DNA from: Apostichopus japonicus
Taxonomy: Eukaryota; Echinodermata; Holothuroidea; Aspidochirotida; Stichopodidae
Length of the DNA: 64,000 nucleotides
NCBI RefSeq assembly: GCF_037975245.1
Contig: NC_092580.1
Span: 3,820,501 to 3,884,500, forward strand
Direction: 5' to 3'
Of this stretch, positions 1 through 12,900 are shown piece by piece. Under the pieces are notes generated by a model. It saw nothing but the letters and a program-made list of their open reading frames with translations, did no database searches and was not told where the DNA came from. The translations under genes and the position numbers were made by a program. Every line of letters begins with the position of its first letter. Position 1 is the first letter of the stretch.

Positions 1-824
1 TTATCCACAAAGTGTTGAACTTGTTTGTACATGAAGCATTTTCAAGACTATTTGTGTGACTCTTTCCATATTAAAGTGTGTTTATCAATGTGCTTCTCTA
101 AATTGATTAAAAACTTGAATTCCTAATTTGGTTGACCATTGAACCAGATTTCAAGAGTCTCAAGTCTCAGTGGGGATATTGAATTGAACAGGTGTTCTCT
201 GTCCAGTACATTGGTTAAAATTGATCACTCTTGTCCATCAGTATTCAGCTATGAGTGGTTTCAAGGAGGGTACTTGTCTATGTAGTTCAATTCTATATAT
301 ATGATGACTAGATAGTCTCATCATTACATGATGGCATATCAGGACAGATTGCTAGAGTATCAAGCAAAGCAACTAGTCATCCACTAGAAAAGAGATAGAG
401 ATTGAAGTCAAATCCTGCTAAACACAGGAAAGAAACCTGATATGGTAACTGATGATATGTGATAGTGGAAGGGGGGGGGGGGGTGGTTGGTTCTATATAC
501 AAGAAGGGTATGGAAGTAATGTTTCATTTTCATTGCCTGAACTAGATTTTGCAACTGTGAGGGTGAGTGGTAACAAGAGTATAGTAAATTGCTGCACAAG
601 AGAATGGTTACCCATAGCATCAATGCCCTGCATAATAATCTATGCTAGTGCTTACCAGAAGTAAACTGTTTGTCTGCTGAATTTTTCATCCTGTGGTTAA
701 AGGAAAGATGGAAAACTGACTGATAATTGGTAAATAATGCCTAAAATATCAATCACTCAGAATTGTACCATATTTATACCGCCATAGCTTTTCACTAACT
801 GAAATATATTATTTATACTCTTAG
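1..824 (+). other. Intron of the CFAP54-like gene (5' part outside the window)
   Basis: I see no exon-like open segment here. The only feature is a run of about 13 G at 471-483 inside a purine-rich tract. The segment ends in the acceptor of exon 1. Confidence 0.5.
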
Positions 825-979
825 ATGTTGGAATACCTTTTGGATAAAAGACTGTCCCCATCTTTGGGAACCCTTTATGGACCTCATCTAACCTGCCATC
901 TGTCTCTGGTCCAGGCTCACTTGATGGTCTCATTGTCAGAGACCATCCATGCCTTACCTGACCAGGAGGATGTTAATTT
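825..979 (+). CDS. CFAP54: CFAP54-like exon 1 of window (residues 1-51)
   Basis: The acceptor is ACTCTTAG ending at 824 and the donor is GTGAGT at 980. Read in frame from 825 it starts MLEYLLDKRLSP and stays open through DQEDVN. One alternative frame hits a stop inside the exon. It ends with two bases of a codon completed in the next exon. The first ATG is an internal codon after a splice acceptor, not evidence of a gene start. Confidence 0.65.
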
Positions 980-3900
980 GTGAGTATTTATACCAGCATA
1001 TGCTATTGACCAGGTCATCCTTTCCACCACCTCTACCTCATCACCATTGATTTCTTATAGTCTACCTTACAAATGTTAATCCAGCTGAACCAGTGCATCA
1101 TTACCTAACATTCAGGTCTTTAATTCAACTTTTTTGTAAGATTCAGGTTCAGGAGTTGCTTAGTATTACGTGATAAGTTTTTGTTTATTTCTACTATTTT
1201 GTGATAAATGTATGCAATGATTACATAATTATACTGTAATTTCGAAATAAGTAAAATCAAAGAGACTGCAAAAAGCAGTATGAGTACGTTACCTATAATA
1301 CAAGTACAATATCAGTGCAGTATATGCACAATCAAAAAAACACAAGAGCTTTTTTTTTCATGAAAGCATTTCTTTCACAGCAATGATTCAAACCTGATCA
1401 GTTATGAATAAGCAACAGTAAAGAAATTGCTGGTGCTATCGTAAGTCAAGTTTGGTCAAAAATAACTACCAGTGTTGACATTTTTGTGAGGCTCATATGT
1501 TTTATCATCTAAATATTCAGTTGCCGGAAATTTCTTTTTGTTTTCCTTGTTGAATTTAGCACCCCACAGGCACCTCAGAGGAAGCCGCCTAGCCCCACAT
1601 CCGTGAGCACACACAGTAGAGCTCCGACCTCTATCGTATCCAAGAAGGACAAGCAGACGGCACCCAGAGTAACTCTTAGAGATTGCGTGGGTGAGTATTC
1701 ATGCCGCAAGGGAAGGGTCTGAACATTAGAAAAGTCTGTAACATTAGAAACATTAGAACATCAGAAACCAGTATCTGGTATTGCAAATCAAAATGCTGTG
1801 CAAATTAACCAAATATTTACACAAATCTAAAGATGTGGAGAGATTCCTTGGTTTGACCCTTGAAACAATTGGAAATTGATACTTTCATAAATAAAGTAGG
1901 GCTTGAAATTTGTGACAGCTTTGGAGTCCCCATGAAACTGGTGCATTCTTTCTTTTGTCTACTAACAATGGCAATGTTGAATGCAAAATATCAATAGCAA
2001 AAGAAAAGTGTTTTGAGCACGACATTTACTGCCTACTCTAGCAATCGGAAGTTTATTTCTAACTGGTTTTCTGTTTTACTGTATCAAATTTATTTGGATT
2101 CTTTTTTTAAGAACTCAACTCATATCATAGATTGAAGCTTCATTTTGAGTTGAATTTGTCCAAATTCTGTACCTATCATTTGAGGAAATATCAGATGCCT
2201 TGAAACAAAATTCTTTTTATTTTAGTGCACAATAGTCAGAACAAGAATGTGGCCATTAGCTATAAATATACTTCAGATGTTTGCAGATGAGTCCTTAGTC
2301 ATTAGATTTAATTTATGGTGCATACAATTTCTGTATTTAATTTGATAAACAGTAGTAGCAGCCAAGTAGTAGAGCTGTTAGCTCAAGTGAGGTGTATTTG
2401 AATAATTTGTGAAATATGAAATGTCTTGGTTAGATAATGAAAGAAATATTACAACCTAACATGAAATTCTGCTTTAAGGGCTTTCTTCTTCCTGTCTTTG
2501 TTTCCCACAAAGCATCCGATGATGAAGCATCACAAGAGAGCGTGGCCCTGACGGAGGATACCACCAAGAAGTTCACCGGAGGAAAGAAACCTTTGACCCT
2601 TGAAAGAATCAAGGTCAGGCTTCACATCAATGTCATGTTTTTGCAAAGAAAAGAATACATCGGGAATACCAAATAGCTGATGGTGTCAGATGTATAAATT
2701 GATATTTCCGAGTGATTCATGTTATACTCTGTTTAACTAACAGAGCAGTACAATTTATTGAAAGTAACCAGGAGATCCAGTCTGTAATTGTATATTTAAC
2801 TATTACAGTGTAAGGGCAAAACAAATCAACTGCAAGATTTCACACCACAATTATAGATCTATCTATGACAATCCAGGGTTACGTGTTAAATCCTATCTGA
2901 ATTTGTACATTTGTTTATGATAGAGCAGGGGCTATGTGGATCAAGTGGGATATCCAATCTGCATTTCCCAGTTGTTTCTCATTTCACATATAATTGGCTG
3001 TTGTGCCCTGCAATTCTGCATGATAGGGTGCTGTGTGGCACAGTTGGAGGATATGGTATACAATTGCACACTCATTACACCTAGATGATGGCAGACACAA
3101 CAAGTCTTTTCAAGTCCAAAGTATTATCAGTAATCTATTACAGTGTATTTGCTGTATGACACAATGAGAAGATTCAGTTGTGCTATTGCATGATAATGAA
3201 TGTTACAGTCCAGCACGGGGTATGCCTTGATTCATTGCCAGAATATTACCTGCAATGCAGACATGGTAAATCCTATCTGAATTTTTACATTTGTTTATGA
3301 TAGAGCAGATGGCTATGTGGATCAATTGGAAGATCCAATATGCATTTGCCAGTTGTTTCTCATTTCACACATAATTGGCTGTTGTGCCCTGCAGTTCTGC
3401 ATTATAGGGTGCTGTGTGGCACAGTTGGAGGATATGGTATACAATTACACACAGACACAAGTCTCATCAATTCCAAAGTATGATCAGTAATCTCTTACAG
3501 TGTATTTGCTGTACAGTGACATAATGTAAAGATTCAGTTGTGCTATTGTATGATAATGAGTGTTACAGTCCAGCATGGGGTATGCCATGATTCATTGGTA
3601 GAACATTACCTGCAATGCCAGACATATGGTAAAGCTTCTACTATATGTTTTATCAGTATTGAATGTTCTCATTATTTGTTTTCCTATTTTAAGGGAGTGC
3701 TTCTAAAGTCTGCTGAAGACATGCTAAAGCTAATGGTGGAGGTATTACAAGGCCAATGTAAGTCCAAGTTTAACCTCCTCTCTCTAGATGCTTGTAAATG
3801 GAAGGTCAAAATTTTGAGAAACTTATTTGGCTTAGGTTGTGCAATTTTATTGTAGACAAGTTTTTCAGTCACAGGCATAAAGAAAGTGCACACAGTTTTA

Positions 3901-6900
3901 CAAGATTCTGCTGAAATTTTGAATTTTGAACCAGCTGCATTATTCTCTGCAAATACCAAATATTTCTTATCAGTTTATAATAGTTGATGCCTTTTTAGTT
4001 GCAACCACTCCTCTACATTGCCTCAACCTCCAGGTATTGACATAGGAATGAAAAATTCTGTTCCCTACCTGAAAGTTGTGAATATGCTTAAAAGAAAACT
4101 TTAGGAAGGCAGGTTATTGGAGGGAAGCTGTTTGACACTGGTATTTATTACTGCAATTTGCATATCGATACTATATTTACTCTTGCAGAATATAACTCTG
4201 TAATCATGATCTTTTCATCTGTCAAAGTGACTGGGCTATGAAGTCTAAGCCACTGTACATTAGGGTCAGATGTTCAGAAGTGACATATAAAGTTAGTAGA
4301 AAATTGTGAGAACATGTTGATATCTCAAATAACAGTATTATTACAGTGCTCTGGTAATTTAACAGGGACAAGAAGTGTTGGATACCATCATTTGGAGCCT
4401 TGTTGCTGGTATGAAGCTTAACATTTGCTTTCCATTCATAGAGTAAGAACAATTTTTAAAAAAAGAATCAAACATACAAATGCAAGCTGAATCGATTTGT
4501 TGGATGAAACTTGAAAAAAATGACTGTCCTCTTTTATTTTATTTTCTAGCCTTTGGAAACATTTCTGCTGCAGAGCTAGAACTGATCACTCTGGCCAAGC
4601 TGGAGATGTCCGCTATATTTCAACAGCGCCACCTATCGGTATCGGCTGCAGAAATTGTTGTCAGTGCTATGAAGTCACTTCAAGAGAGTGACCTGTTTAA
4701 AGAGGCCACCAAACATGATTTAGGGAAAAGGTACTTTGTTTACAAAAACTTACTTCTTTTCAAGCCTTTCTAGTTTCTGTTGCAACCTCATTGATCTTAC
4801 TTTGACGAGAAAGTTGAATTTAAGTATACCTCCTATATCAGATTATGCCCACCGTGGCTTGTCACAGTTTATTTGAATTTGATATCCACTGGGGCTTGCC
4901 AGTTTCTTTGGAATTTGATGCCCACCAGGCTTGCCAGTTTATTTGAATTTGATGACCTACTGGGGCTTGCCAGTTTATTTGAATTTGATGACCCACTGGG
5001 GCTTGCCAGTTTAGTTGGAATTTGATGCTCATCGGGGCTTGCCAATTTATTTGAATTTGATAACCCACTGGGGCTTGCCCAGTTAATTTGATGCCCATCG
5101 GGGCTTGCCGCAGTTTATTTGAGGTTGATTCAATGACGGGTATTTGTGACAATTGATAGAACAGATGAAGGTTTTGACCAGAATACACTTTGAACCAGTG
5201 ACATCAGGAAAGCAGTTCCTGTGCTCTGCCATTTGAACTGTCCAGCCATATGTCATTGTTGTTTGTTATTAATTGAACCTTTCTTTCATTGTCAGTTGAT
5301 TTCCACATGCTCCCATACAATAGAAGAAAGAAAAATGAAGCCAAATATATTAGAAGACCAGATAAGACAAAGACTTGGCTTTAATTGGCTAAAATTAGCT
5401 TAAATTGGCTTTAATTAGCTAAATGAGAGTTGATGAGTTTCCATTAAATAATTTGAATAATGTTTACTCTTGTCTTTCTTCATCCTCTCCAGACCATCTT
5501 CAATGAGAGGAAGTAGACAGAAGTCCTTCTCAGAGGCAGAACTGCAGATGACGACCGATGACAGCCCCAGTCAATTCCAGTACCAAAACTCACAGAGCCG
5601 GTCTAGATTAGATGGAAGACTCTGGCTGAGCTGTAGGCTGACACTGGTCAAGAGCCTAATGGGACAAGTGCGAGGGATGGGCACACTGGGTAAGAAAACT
5701 CCTAAAGACTAGAAAGTGGGGCTGTACTATCATACTGAAAGTGATAGTTGGACCTCAGAATTTTAAATGGCACAGGTTTCTAAACCTTTATTGCATGCAA
5801 TTCATTTTAATCCACTTTCTGTTGAATCAGGAATACTTCAGAATTTTGAAGTTTTGGGCTTTACTTAAGCCAGTATGTGCTGTAGTTAGTGTTATGAACT
5901 ATAATGTTGAGAAAAGTGTCAACAGTAACAAGCCAAATGCCAGAACCTCTAAGTAAAGGTCACCAGCATCACAACATATTAATATATAATTTTCTTTTAT
6001 TGTGAGATTAATTCACAACCTTTCACAATGGATGTTTTTTTGTTTTTTCTGTTTTTTTTTTGTCAGGGGGATTATCACATAGAATATATGATTTCTACTG
6101 TTATTGAAGAAAAGGGAATATTGATAATGGTGTCATTCTTTGGCTTATTTGGGATAACCAGTGGATCTACTGCCATTGAAAAGTGTCTATCCATATCTAT
6201 CTGTCAGTCAACATCAGTTGAAAGGCTTGTTCATGTTGTCGCCCTTGTCAGGGGATTCATTGAAGTTGGTAACAATAATCAGCTGATAGTGGGTTAACAG
6301 AAAGGGCACAGTAAAGGTTAAAGATCATACGAAGCAACTAGTAGCAAAACGGAAAAATGCCTTAAACTTGCGTTTCTCTAAGAGGGTTGTTCAGATTTTC
6401 AGCAAACTTGATTTAGGCAACACAATCTGTGAAAGTGGCACAATATGTGGTACAGAAAAAATAGTTCAGGGGTCAGTTTTAGTATGTCACAGAGGAAAAC
6501 ATGCAGTTCGTTGCAGTACATGGTAATTTCTCTCAGCAGTCTTGGGCACTCTCCTTAACAGACCATCTAATCTGGGTTTATTTGAGGTCAATATAGGTCA
6601 AGGGTTTTCATAGTGTATGATCGTACTGCCCATCAATATGTTAAAACCTAGGGCTGTACTGTGCCCAGGTTTGATGTCATTAAGTTGATGTCTGTTTAAT
6701 ATTTCCCTGAATAATGGGCTTGAGCCCGAAGTTTGCTGATGTGAAAGAGAATGCTGGATGTGTCTGGCACTTAATTGACATACATTAGGAGTTTATTGCA
6801 ATGCACTGAATGCATTCTGTCATTCACAACAGTTGAAATTACGTTTTCCTTGCTGGATATTGACAATTATTTGACATATTTGGAGTATGTAGAAAGTGAG

Positions 6901-9900
6901 AAATGAGGTCAAGGCCATGTCTCCTCCAAGACAAGCTAAATCAAAGCCTTCGTTTCTACTTTAAAGGAACTATGGCTTATGGAAGCTACAACAAGTTTCC
7001 ATAACTTAAAAGAGGACAGCATTGTGACAAGCAACAGTATCTCAAATTGGGTTATGATCTGTTTCACACACAGACAACATAGAATGGCAGTGTTGTGACA
7101 AGCAATTGTATCTCAGATTGGTTATAGTCTTTTACACACACGAACAACAATGAAATGGGTTTTTTTTATGGTGCATGAGTCACTTTGTCAAAGCCCATTG
7201 AACTGCAACCTCATGTCAGACGGAAGTTAAATGATGTTACAATATGATGCTGCTTGACCGACAGGTATGCAGAGGAGTTCAATTCCTGACTGTCGTCAAA
7301 TGTGCATGGAAGCTTTAACAGAAGCAGAGGCCTGTGGAGATGCAGAAATGCAGGCGGAGTTGTTCATGCAGGGAGCGTTATTAGATTTACAAGATGGAAG
7401 AGATGTGAAGGATATTAAGGAAACTCTACAGGTTCGTGCCTCCATTTCTTTGATGTTTTTTCCCTCTTTAAAAGCCACACTTCAAACTGGACTGATTGTG
7501 TCAGATTTGAGCATCAATTAGCAATATTCCATATTCTCAGAATATGTTTTATTGTGTGTAAAAGTAAGAGGGCCTGACGTTTCTATCCTAGCAGGATCTT
7601 CTTCAGAGGTTGAATGACAAGTTACAGAAACAGAAGGGACAAATACACACACAGAATACAGACAGGTTAATGAGCAGGGTGAACACAAAAGAGAGATGTA
7701 AGAGTATTAGTAGCCTAGGGATATAGAGAAGAAAGAAACCAACAGGTGGAAGAGGAGAGGTAGGAGATCAACTGTAGAGGGACAAAGAGAGGATTAAGGA
7801 AAGAGGGTAGGGAGTGAACTAGAGAAGAACAAAGACAGAAAAGTATGGGAAAAAGAGGGAAGAGAGCTACGAGAAGAGGGGTGACAGAGGGGGCAAACAA
7901 GGGGAGATGGAAGGGGGAGGGGGAGCAGAATAAAGGTAGTTATGTTCTTCCTGAATGTTGAGCCCACAAGGTTGAATGATGCAAAGGCGTTGCATCCACA
8001 GTCTCTCTCTGCTGAATCGTTCTAGGTCAGGATGGCTACCTAAGGATTCAATCCCAATAAGGTGTTCTTCTAAAACATCTATATGACGAATCAAAGAGGA
8101 ATTGTTAGAGCAATTGCAACGAAGACGAAGTGCTTGAGAATTAATCTGAGGAACAAGATTTTTGATGACGTGGTCCATAAATATCTTCTCGGTTGGGAAC
8201 CATTGCCTGAGATGATAGGCTTAACAGGGTTACCAGGCTTGTGAATTTTGGGCAGAAGATAAAACCTGGCTACCTCACAGTCTGTGGGAGAAAGGAAAGA
8301 GAGATCTGGTTCCGCTGGTACATATCAGTGATGGTCTGTGTTATCTGCGGGGAGAAAATATCTGTGGGATCAGATTCAAGAATAGTGTAATTATGGCTGT
8401 TGGAGAGATGTTGTATGGCTTCCTTGATGTAATCCTGTCAATCCTGGATGACAACTGCAGAACCTTTGTTGGCTGGCCTGATGATAATGTCACTGCGAGA
8501 CATCAGTGAGGAGAGTGCTGCACGTTCATCTGTTGCCAGGTTGTCGTGTTCTGCGGAGAGGAGATTTTGACTGGTTAGTCTCAGAGCTGACGATTTGGGT
8601 GAAAGCTTCTAAAACAGGGACTCTGTTCTTAGGAGGCATCCAAGAACTTTTCTTGCAGAAGGGGGTCACGTTCAGTTGGAGGACCATCTAGGAAAAACTC
8701 ACAAAGGCGAATTCTGTGAAAGAAATGAGTAAGATCTTGGCTCAGTTCCGCTTGGTCAAATGATGGAGGAGTAGGACAGCAGTTGAGTCCTTTGGAGAGA
8801 AGCCTAAGGTCTGCACTGGTAAGAGTAGAAGAAGATAAGTTAACAACTGCAGTTGAGGAGGGTGGTTCAGACTCAGGCTTAGGCTGGAGCCTTCTAAAAC
8901 AGTTGCAGGTGGTAGGTTTGCGTCTTTTCAGAAGGTCACTCACTTTCTTATTTATTCTTTCTGTGAGTTTAATATTCTGCTGAGACAAACAAAACTTATT
9001 TTCATAAGTGTACTGAGTCCATTCGTCATCGGTGCAGCATGACTGCAATTCATGCTTCAGCCTCAGGATATCATCGTTGAGACTGTCTAAGGACAATTGG
9101 CAGTGATTTTATTAGTTTTATTGTGAGCAATATGAGGTGGTTTCATTTGTTGAAATTTTCTAATAATTATCAGGTAAAAGGTAGAGTGAGGGACCTCAGT
9201 GTTTCAGATACATGGTAATAACCTCTTGTATTCTTTATAAAGTACAAGATAATTATCCAAAGACGAAGAATCCAATTTTGTGTTGTTTGGAATTCCTGAA
9301 AATTTACTTCAGGTAATTAGCACTCCAAATATCTGACACATCTAAGAAGAACGAACAACCAATAAGTGAAAAAAACTAAGAAGAAAAATTATAGCAATAA
9401 AGGGGAATCATATTTCCTTACTCATAACTTTTCCTTGATGATGTAATATAGGATGCTTCTTACCATAGAGTAACAAAAATGCTGAATATTTGGATAAAAA
9501 GCAGTTTCTCACTGAAGTAGTTTACTTTTAAAAGGAGCAAGTTTTTGAGTTCATTTAAAAGTTTGCTGCTTCATTTTTGGAAGAGAAGAAAGATCATAAA
9601 AGATATTACCAGACCAGACATGGTAATTTAAGAAAATTTTGGAATAATACAGAATTTTTAAATTGATGCAATTGATCTCTCAATCATATTTCAGGAGGTC
9701 TTGAAGTTACTTGAGATGCAGCAGACTTTATCTCCTCCAGGAGGACTCCTTCATGCTTTGGCTAAAATACAGTACACAGATCTGGATATTATCACCGGTC
9801 AAAGGGTTACAACAGTCTTGAAAGCATACCATAGTGCTCAGAATTTACTCCTAGAACAGGTCTGCATATATACAATATTAAGCATACCATGATACTCAGA

Positions 9901-12900
9901 ATGTACTCGTAGAACAGCGCTGCATATACAATATTAAGCATACCATGATACTCAGAATGTACTCGTAGAACAGCGCTGCATATACAATATTAAGCATACC
10001 ATGATACTCAGAATGTACTCGTAGAACAGCTCTGCATATACAATATTAAGAATACCATGATACGCAGAATGTTCTCCTTGAACTGGTCTGCATATATATG
10101 CTAATCAATATCATGACACTCAGAATGTACTCCTAGAACAGTGCTGCATATACAACATTAAGCATACGATGATACTCAGAATGTACTCATAGAATAGCAC
10201 TGCATTTACAATATTAAGCATACCATGATACGCAGAATGTACTCCTAGAACAGGTCTGCATATAACGTATAAAGCATTTCATGATACCCAGAATGTACTC
10301 CTAGAACAGGTCTACATGTACATTATAAAGCAAACCTTGTAATGTACTCCTAGAATAGGTCTGCATAGACAATATTCCGCATATCATGATACTCAGAATG
10401 TACTCCTAGAACAGGTCTGCATATACAATATTAAGCATATCCTGATACTCAGAATGTACTAGAACAAGTCTGCATATGTTTTTTCAGCATACCTTGATAC
10501 TCAGAATGTACCCCTAGAATAGGTTCTGCATATACAATATTAAGCATATCATGTTACTCAGAATGTACTCCTAGAACAGGTCTGCATATACAATATTAAG
10601 CATATCCTGATACTCAGAATGTACTAGAACAAGTCTGCATATGTTTTTTCAGCATACCTTGATACTCAGAATGTACCCCTAGAATAGGTTCTGCATATAC
10701 AATATTAAGCATATCATGTTACTCAGAATGCACCCCTAGCACAGGTCTGCATGTAATACTGAAAATATTCTGATATTCAGAATGCAGACCTACGACAAGT
10801 CTGCATTTGCAATATTAACTATATTTTGATACTCAGAATTTACATCTTGAACAGGTATGCATATACAATATTAAGCATATCATGATACTCAGAATGTACT
10901 CCTAGAACAGGTCTGCATATATTATAAAGCAAACCTTGTAATGTACTCCTAGACCAGGTCTGCACAGCATTCTATGTCAAGTATTCAAATGATGTTTTGT
11001 ATCAAGATAGAGATGACCTTCACACAGCCGCAAACTGAAATGCCAAATCACTTCATGTTAATATGATGGTGGATACTTACCAGTACAATGATGAGTCATT
11101 TTACTAATCACAGACTGATTCAACCAGCTTGTTACAAAACACAGATTTCTGGTGTTGTGTACTTAAAGTGTGTCTCAAGTACTTTAACTAGCATGTGCTG
11201 GTTATGGTTGACATTTGTTCATGAGGTACAGTACATCATGAAGCCTTTGAAGCGTCACATTGTCTGCTCTTGTGTGCCCAGGATGACTGCTATTGTCTGG
11301 AGTTATCAACCTTTTGCAGTTCAGAATACTGATCTAGTTAGTAACCACGGTTCTATCATAGACTTGCTTCTGTCATTTCTGTACTTGAATATAGCATAAA
11401 TTTTAATTGCCAGTGGCTTGAAAGTTGTATGACTATTTAATATGATCTTGTTTGTAAGGTATTCAATGACTCTGTATGATCATCACAGTGTTCATAGAAT
11501 GGCAGGATTTTTATCTTAAAACATGAAAAAAAAAATAGTGTAAACTCCAAACTAGTTATTGCTACTCAAATGCATAAAGATGAACCAATGAAAATGGTAC
11601 CGACGACAAGACAAAGTACAGGAAAACAACCTACGTCTGTATAGTAAAATATGTACACACATACCCATAGCCTAGTAGCCAACATGTTGAGACTTGACTT
11701 TACAGCCTAGCTGAATAATAATTTCAATATAAGCTTGACCGTATACACTTGCACAACCACAACATACACTTAAAATATGTACATGAATGATATATGCTCT
11801 CAGTTTAGCCTACGTAGAAAGATATTGAAGTTGTGCAAAATTAAACAACATTATTCCAAAAGTAAGTTTGAAGCAGAAAATAAGTAAAGAAACTGAATGA
11901 AAATTATGCAAAACTTTTAACACCGAATATTGTTATGAATTTCACTATGTTTACTTGATGTTGACTTGTTCTCATGTACCCGATAATGTTAAATTATTAA
12001 GTCATTAGCTTAAAAAAGAAATCCCCTTCCCTCATACACAACATTTTACTACGACCTTCATGACTGACCCAAGAGATGAGGTAAATTCTAGCAAAACGTA
12101 TACATATTTAGAGGCGCTACTACCACACCATAATTTTGTACTTCTCATTCTACCAGGGCATACTAGACACTGTAGAATGAGGTGCTAAGGTTGTGGGGAG
12201 ACAGGTTAGCGAGGAGCGAAGTAAATATCATAAAACTTACTGGTTTATATATTTACGAGTGACGAGCTTACCTGTCTCCATTCAACATTAAAAGAGATGT
12301 TAAAAGAGATGTCTCCATGTTACAAGGAATGCTTTAATCTTTGCTGGTTGTACAGTGTACATGCTGAAGCAGTGTAATAGTACTATTTTGCGCATGATAT
12401 CACTTTTAAAGAGTGGTCTTGAGTGCTTGGGAGATGACTGACAGTAATCTAGGGGTCAATATAGGCATACTCCCCCCTCCCCCTTCTCAAACCCCTCCCC
12501 CTCTCCTCTTCCCACCTCTCCTCCCCTGAACCCCTGAACATTACTTTTCACTTTGTCAGTCTCATTTCAGTTTTGTCTTCTGTTTGGTCATTATCAGATG
12601 ATGCATCTAGGAGAGAAGATAGATCAACACAAGACTAACAGCTACCTGTCCACTCTCGCCTCACCCCTGGCAAACATTTACCTCCCTCACCTTCCATACC
12701 TTGTCAAGAATAAGATGCGTATTGGGCATACCCTTGCCAGGCAGGCTGCTGTCAAATCAAATCTTGTCCCAGCATCCCCTGGGTGAGTTTTGTTCTATTT
12801 TTAATTTCTTTTTTATATCTTTTTCATATTTTCCTTTAAATGTTGACTCATTTACAGGCTGTGGTATTAACATTAAAACAGATGTATGGTAACAATCCTA

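Larger units (their letters stand above)
7561..9100 (-). mobile_element. 5'-truncated, internally deleted Penelope-like retroelement
   Basis: Penelope-like elements encode a reverse transcriptase fused to a GIY-YIG endonuclease. On the minus strand, 9096-8629 is open for 155 codons and includes RRKPTTCNCFRRLQPKPES and LCEFFLDGPPTERDPLLQEK. Just beyond, at about 8,500-8,440, one frame reads SDIIIRPANKGSAVVIQD, the family's N-terminal RT motif, followed by an in-frame stop. Near 8,280-8,200 another frame reads FYLLPKIHKPGNP and IISGNG, a second RT motif. An internal deletion then joins this to RERLWMQRLCIIQPCGLN (about 8,010-7,950), typical of the endonuclease end. The catalytic RT core is missing. 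The copy is dead and sits in intron 7, antisense to the host gene. Confidence 0.8.

Noticed and set aside
4862-5188. 108-codon minus-strand frame with NWQAPVGHQIQ repeats
   Set aside because: It is the translation of the 38-bp minisatellite in an intron. There are no splice sites and no homology I recognise.
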